This document shows positions 59,984 to 64,000 of a stretch of 64,000 nt of DNA, one piece after another. The DNA lies in the NCBI RefSeq assembly GCF_001902295.1, contig NZ_CP018335.1:558001-622000 (forward strand). Direction: 5' to 3'. Within the stretch, counting starts at the first letter, position 1. Each line of letters begins with the position of its first letter. The notes beneath the pieces were generated by a model. The model made no database searches and was not told the DNA's origin. It was given only the letters and a program-made list of their open reading frames with translations. The position numbers were made by a program, and so were the translations under genes. This stretch comes from Clostridium kluyveri. Its GTDB lineage: Bacteria; Bacillota; Clostridia; Clostridiales; Clostridiaceae.

Positions 59984-60014
59984 TTATTTTTCTAATAGAA
60001 AGGAGACATTGAAT

Positions 60015-61580
60015 ATGTCAGCAGTTGTAGGTATTGATCTAGGTACTACTAATTCAGTTATTTCTTGTGTAAAAAGAGGAAAGGTAGAAACTATACTTTT
60101 AGATGGGAAAAATACCTTTCCTTCCGTAGTATCAATTAGTAATGGGAAAATTATTACAGGATATCCAGCTAAGGCCAAGCTTATAATGGATCCTTCAAAT
60201 ACCGTAGGTTCAACAAAAAGGGATATGGGAAAGGACATTACGTATATTATAGGGAAGCAAAAAATGACTCCACAGGATATAGCCTGTGAGATATTAAAGG
60301 CCATAAAGGAAAAAGCAGAATTTACACTGGGAGAAGAAATCACCCAGGCAGTAATAACTACACCGGCATATTTTACATCGGAACAGAGAAAGGCAACAAA
60401 AAATGCAGCCAGGAAAGCTGGATTTAATGTACTTAGGTTAATGGCGGAACCATCTGCTGCTGCAGTAAGTTATGGTATAAATCAAAATAAGGATCAAATT
60501 ATAATGGTATATGATTTAGGGGGAGGAACCTTTGATGTTTCAATAATGAAGATAAGGGGAAATAAATTTGAAGCTATTGCCATTGACGGAGATTCGAGGC
60601 TTGGGGGAGATGATTTTGATGAAAAAATATGCAGTGTTTTATATAAGAGAATAAAGGAAGATACTAAAATTGATATTGAAGCTGGAAAAGAAAGGGAGCA
60701 TATGGCTGCAAGACAGAAAATCAAAGAGGCTGCTGAAAATGCTAAAATCGAGCTGTCTTCAAAGGAGAATACCTCAGTTATCATCCCTAATATTTTAAGA
60801 GATTATCATCTGGATTTTGAATTAACAAGGGATGAATATTATGATTTAATAAAACCTCTCATTGATAAAACCATAGAAAAGGTGAAAAGTGTATTAAAAG
60901 ATGCCAATATGACTCCAGAAGATATTGACAGATTGATTTTAGTGGGGGGAGCTACCAAGACTCCAATAATTAGAGAGATTTTAAAAAAGGAAGTAAGAGA
61001 TCCATTTACCGCACCCAATGTAGATGAAGTAGTATCCAATGGAGCTGCCATATTAGCTTTAAGCCTTTCAAATTCTATAGCCAGTGAAGAAAGCAGTACT
61101 ATTACAGATATATTCAAAGAAGAGTTTGTGCTGGATGAAAAAGTTAATTTTAGTTATGGAGTAGCTCTTTTAAATAGCCAGAACGTACTGGAATTTTGTC
61201 CGGTTGTTCATAAAAATACGTTATTGCCCTGCCAGGCAGGCTTGATTGCCTATACTGTGGATGAATATCAAAAAGTTGTTACATTTAGAGTTTTTAGGGG
61301 AGAGCATAAAGAACTGGAAAAAGATGAAGAGATAGGACAATTAAAAATTTCTATTACTAAGCCTGAAAAAGAAGAAGTAGCAGTAGGGGCCATTTTTGAG
61401 ATGGATGATGATAATATAATCCATTTTACAGGAGTAGAATTGATGGAAAACAGTTATACAATGCCTATTATACGCAGTGCTTATGAAAATGATGGACAAC
61501 TAGATTTAAATTTAGTTGAAGAATTAATTAGAAGTGAAAAAATTAAGTCTAAAAAAATTGATATAAAGGCCAAATCATAA
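60015..61580 (+). CDS. Hsp70-family protein 1 (short DnaK paralogue)
   Basis: A 521-aa protein; ATG 60,015 follows AAAGGAGACATTGAAT. Nucleotide domain: VGIDLGTTNSVIS (phosphate 1), VYDLGGGTFDVSIMK (phosphate 2), LILVGGATKTPIIREI (adenosine). Then a short substrate-binding beta domain to ~500. It lacks the helical lid and C-terminal tail of true DnaK (~610-640 aa), so it may work with special substrates or co-chaperones. First of three adjacent Hsp70 genes. Confidence 0.9.
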   Translation: MSAVVGIDLGTTNSVISCVKRGKVETILLDGKNTFPSVVSISNGKIITGYPAKAKLIMDPSNTVGSTKRDMGKDITYIIGKQKMTPQDIACEILKAIKEKAEFTLGEEITQAVITTPAYFTSEQRKATKNAARKAGFNVLRLMAEPSAAAVSYGINQNKDQIIMVYDLGGGTFDVSIMKIRGNKFEAIAIDGDSRLGGDDFDEKICSVLYKRIKEDTKIDIEAGKEREHMAARQKIKEAAENAKIELSSKENTSVIIPNILRDYHLDFELTRDEYYDLIKPLIDKTIEKVKSVLKDANMTPEDIDRLILVGGATKTPIIREILKKEVRDPFTAPNVDEVVSNGAAILALSLSNSIASEESSTITDIFKEEFVLDEKVNFSYGVALLNSQNVLEFCPVVHKNTLLPCQAGLIAYTVDEYQKVVTFRVFRGEHKELEKDEEIGQLKISITKPEKEEVAVGAIFEMDDDNIIHFTGVELMENSYTMPIIRSAYENDGQLDLNLVEELIRSEKIKSKKIDIKAKS

Positions 61581-61601
61581 TTTTTGGGGAGGGGAATGAA
61601 G

Positions 61602-63170
61602 ATGGCAGGACTAGAAATAAAGTATAGTAAATACAAATTAGGTATAGATTTAGGTACTTCAACTTCAGTAGTTTCAGTGTATGAAAATGGCAAAACCAGG
61701 GTGCTTAAAATAAATGGGAAAGAGTGCATGCCCTCTGTGGTATCATTTATTGATAAGAATACAAAACTTATAGGAGAAGAGGCCAAGGGCAGAGCTATGC
61801 TTGATCCTTCAAATACTGTAAGTTCTATTAAAAGACATATGGGAGAAGAGGGATATAAGCTGTCTATTTTTGAAGAAGACTATAATCCAGAGCAAATAGC
61901 TTCAGAAATTCTTTCAAAACTTGTAGATGCAGCTTATGAGCAGAAGGATTTTGAACCGGAAGGAAGTTTATATGATGTGGTAATATGTGTGCCAGCCAAT
62001 TTTACAGATAATGCAAAAGTAGCCACTAAGAAGGCAGCGGAAATGGCAGGCTTAAATGTGTTGGCTCTTTTGGAAGAACCTGTAGCTGCAGCTATTATGT
62101 ATGGATTTGACTCAAATAAGGATCAAAATGTTCTAGTATATGATTTAGGAGGAGGAACTTTTGATGTCTGTGTATTGAAAATACAGACCAAGAAAAATAA
62201 TGCAGATAGAGATAAGTATGAGATTTTATCTAAAGAAGGCATATCAAAGCTTGGAGGAGATGATTTTGACAGAAGTATTATGGAAATTATAAATGAGGAT
62301 TTCAAATTGAAAAATAAAGGCATCGATTTATTGGATATGGAAAAGGATCAGGGGATCAGCAAGAAAAAAATGAAGGCCGCAGGGCAAAAATTAAAAGAAA
62401 TTGCGGAAAATGTAAAAATTGAATTGAGTTTTAAAAATAGTGCCAGTGTACTTTTCCCTAATATAATACAGACAGGAGAAGGGGAACTTTTGCATTTGGA
62501 TATGGAAATCACCAGAGATACTTTTGAACAAGCTATTTCTCATCTGGTTGATAAAACCTATAAAATTGTAAAATTAGCACTTGACAATGCGAAACTTTCT
62601 ATGGAAGATATTGATAAAGTAATCTTGGTGGGGGGATCCTCTTTAGTACCCTTAGTTAAAAATAGAATTAAAGAAGTTTTTAAAGTGGATCCCTATAGTG
62701 ATTTTAACCCCATTACCATAGTAGCAGAAGGAGCGGCAATATTTGCAGCTTCTATGGGAACCTCTGGCGAGGGAGATGTTTTTAATATTGTAACTCATAA
62801 TCTAGGTATTATGACAGAGGGTATGGAGTTTTCGAATATAATAGAAAAGGGTACAGAAATTCCTAAAAAAGCTTCTGTAGTCAGGGAAAAACAATATAAG
62901 ACCCAAAAAGATGAACAGACAGAAGTTATTATATATGTATATCAATCCTCAGAGGATATAGCTTTTGTAAATGAAAAAGATGATGAAGGCAGGGAAAAGG
63001 CTGTATTTATAGGAGAGTTCAAGCTAAGTAATATTCCTCCTGCGCCAAAGGGAGAACAGAAAATAACTGTTAAATTTGAAGTGAATGAAGAAAATATTAT
63101 AAAAGTAACTGCCACTGCTTTAGGTACGGATTCCAAAGAAGAAATAACTTTAAATGTAGTTAAGGAATAG
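61602..63170 (+). CDS. Hsp70-family protein 2
   Basis: A 522-aa protein; ATG 61,602 has GGGAGGGG seven bases ahead. GIDLGTSTSVVSVYENG, VYDLGGGTFDVCVLKIQ, KVILVGGSSLVPLVKNRI, then a beta domain with APKGEQKITVKFEVNEENII. It lacks the lid. 21 bases after the first gene, so one operon. Distinct enough from the first to be an old duplicate. Confidence 0.9.
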   Translation: MAGLEIKYSKYKLGIDLGTSTSVVSVYENGKTRVLKINGKECMPSVVSFIDKNTKLIGEEAKGRAMLDPSNTVSSIKRHMGEEGYKLSIFEEDYNPEQIASEILSKLVDAAYEQKDFEPEGSLYDVVICVPANFTDNAKVATKKAAEMAGLNVLALLEEPVAAAIMYGFDSNKDQNVLVYDLGGGTFDVCVLKIQTKKNNADRDKYEILSKEGISKLGGDDFDRSIMEIINEDFKLKNKGIDLLDMEKDQGISKKKMKAAGQKLKEIAENVKIELSFKNSASVLFPNIIQTGEGELLHLDMEITRDTFEQAISHLVDKTYKIVKLALDNAKLSMEDIDKVILVGGSSLVPLVKNRIKEVFKVDPYSDFNPITIVAEGAAIFAASMGTSGEGDVFNIVTHNLGIMTEGMEFSNIIEKGTEIPKKASVVREKQYKTQKDEQTEVIIYVYQSSEDIAFVNEKDDEGREKAVFIGEFKLSNIPPAPKGEQKITVKFEVNEENIIKVTATALGTDSKEEITLNVVKE

Positions 63171-63260
63171 AAATGTCTTAGGGCAGTTAATTATATTAAT
63201 TTTAATGATTTTTGTAAAAATTTTAATATATACTTTATATTCAGGAGGGAGAGTAATAAC

Positions 63261-64000
63261 ATGCCTTATGACAGCCAAAATAGACCGGTAATTGGAATTG
63301 ACCTTGGAACAACTTTCAGTTCTATTTCATTTTGGACAGGGCAGGGGGTTCAGACATATTCTCCAAGAGGAAATAATGTTTTTCAATCAGTAGTCTATTT
63401 TGATGAAAGAAGCAAGGAATTCATCTATGATACGGTGGCCTTTAACAGCGGAATTTTTGAACCTTCAAATGTTTGTATTGGTGTAAAAAGATTAATGGAT
63501 AATAAAGATATAAAGATAAAATTTGGGGATAGACAATTTTCACCTATAGATATTTCTGCCATGATACTGAAATATATGTATAAAAGTGTACAGGATATGT
63601 TTCCGGAAGGAGTGTATAATGCCTCTGGAGTTGTAGTTACTGTGCCTTATTATTTTAAAGCCAATCAATTGGAAAATACTTCACAGGCGGCTAAAAAAGC
63701 AGGATTGAATCTTGTAGGTATAATTCAGGAACCCATAGCTGCTGCCCTGGCATATGGATGTATTCACAGTAGTGATAATATCAAAAGAGAAGAAACAATA
63801 CTTGTTTTTGATTTAGGGGGAGGAACTTTTGATCTGACGATTTTCAGGGTAAAAGAAGACAGTGAAAATTTGATTTTTGAAGTACTTGGAATCGGAGGAG
63901 ATGACAGGCTGGGAGGTATGGATTTTGATAGGGCTCTTTTAAAACATATTATACAAGCTGAAGGAATTGATTTTCAATCAGAATCCAATGAAAGATTGAG
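63261..64000 (+). CDS. Hsp70-family protein 3, 3' end outside window
   Basis: The frame runs from ATG 63,261 (AGGAGGGAGAGTAATAAC before it) through the window end: 246 codons seen. GIDLGTTFSSISFW (phosphate 1), GVKRLMDNKDIKIKFG, IQEPIAAALAYG, VFDLGGGTFDLTIFRV (phosphate 2) and GGDDRLGGMDFDRALL. A third chaperone-type ATPase of the cluster. Its full length and domain end are unknown. Confidence 0.9.
   Translation, partial: MPYDSQNRPVIGIDLGTTFSSISFWTGQGVQTYSPRGNNVFQSVVYFDERSKEFIYDTVAFNSGIFEPSNVCIGVKRLMDNKDIKIKFGDRQFSPIDISAMILKYMYKSVQDMFPEGVYNASGVVVTVPYYFKANQLENTSQAAKKAGLNLVGIIQEPIAAALAYGCIHSSDNIKREETILVFDLGGGTFDLTIFRVKEDSENLIFEVLGIGGDDRLGGMDFDRALLKHIIQAEGIDFQSESNERL

Noticed and set aside
59907..60014. 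CIRCE/HrcA operator before the Hsp70 cluster
   Set aside because: The inverted repeat TGACAATAT/ATATTGTCA is unlike TTAGCACTC-N9-GAGTGCTAA.
1..64000. CRISPR arrays, tRNA and rRNA genes
   Set aside because: No regularly spaced direct repeats, cloverleaf sequences or rRNA segments were seen anywhere in the window.

Overview
The window is very AT-rich, uses strong AGGAGG-type ribosome binding sites and carries typical Firmicute families (DUF3189, DUF445, AGCS alanine symporter, a sigY-like ECF operon). It looks like a low-GC Clostridium; the species cannot be named from the sequence alone.

Bases 1 to about 39,090 are an integrated mobile element with a phage-plasmid character. Its left end lies outside the window. 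Its right end is marked by an orphan 150-base 3' piece of guaA (GMP synthase) at 39,085-39,234, so the element sits in the 3' end of guaA. Layout: C-terminal part of a tyrosine recombinase (3-374); a leftmost accessory block (winged-helix-like protein, MqsA-type antitoxin, cREC protein, a protein with an RNA-polymerase alpha-CTD-like domain, a ParB fragment); a 545-aa Zn-finger/putative PD-(D/E)XK protein; two XRE regulators with good divergent promoters (5.7-8.0 kb); small hypothetical genes; a ParM-ParR type partition pair (10.2-11.6 kb); an XPD/DinG-like helicase with four FeS-type cysteines (11.7-13.9 kb); and a 935-aa single-chain RNA polymerase of the two-barrel (YonO/QDE-1-like) superfamily (14.5-17.3 kb).

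The virion block follows a 700-base structured non-coding stretch (17.3-18.0 kb): scaffold, major capsid protein, a 2362-aa tape measure with NlpC/P60 and lytic transglycosylase domains, then TerS-TerL-portal and a head-tail connector-like gene. This order is not the usual one: terminase and portal come 12 kb after the capsid and tape-measure genes. I see no recognisable tail tube, sheath, baseplate, holin or separate endolysin, so the element may be incomplete, a satellite, or continue left of the window. The most interesting system is the RNA polymerase together with the FeS helicase and partition genes: an element that can probably be maintained like a plasmid and transcribe some of its own genes.

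From 39.2 kb the DNA is chromosomal. It begins with a degenerate second copy of the alpha-CTD/ParB locus, which suggests an older related insertion at the same site. Then come a PilZ protein, a PNPOx-fold flavoprotein, an MBL-fold hydrolase, DUF3189, two decayed genes (DUF3892, rsgA), a thioesterase, an EamA transporter, an HTH regulator, two undecaprenyl-pyrophosphate-phosphatase-type genes (PAP2 and uppP), an ECF sigma operon with membrane partners, a TetR regulator, an alanine symporter, a cation/H+ antiporter, a D-cysteine desulfhydrase-like enzyme, two DUF445 proteins and three consecutive Hsp70 paralogues, the last cut by the window end.
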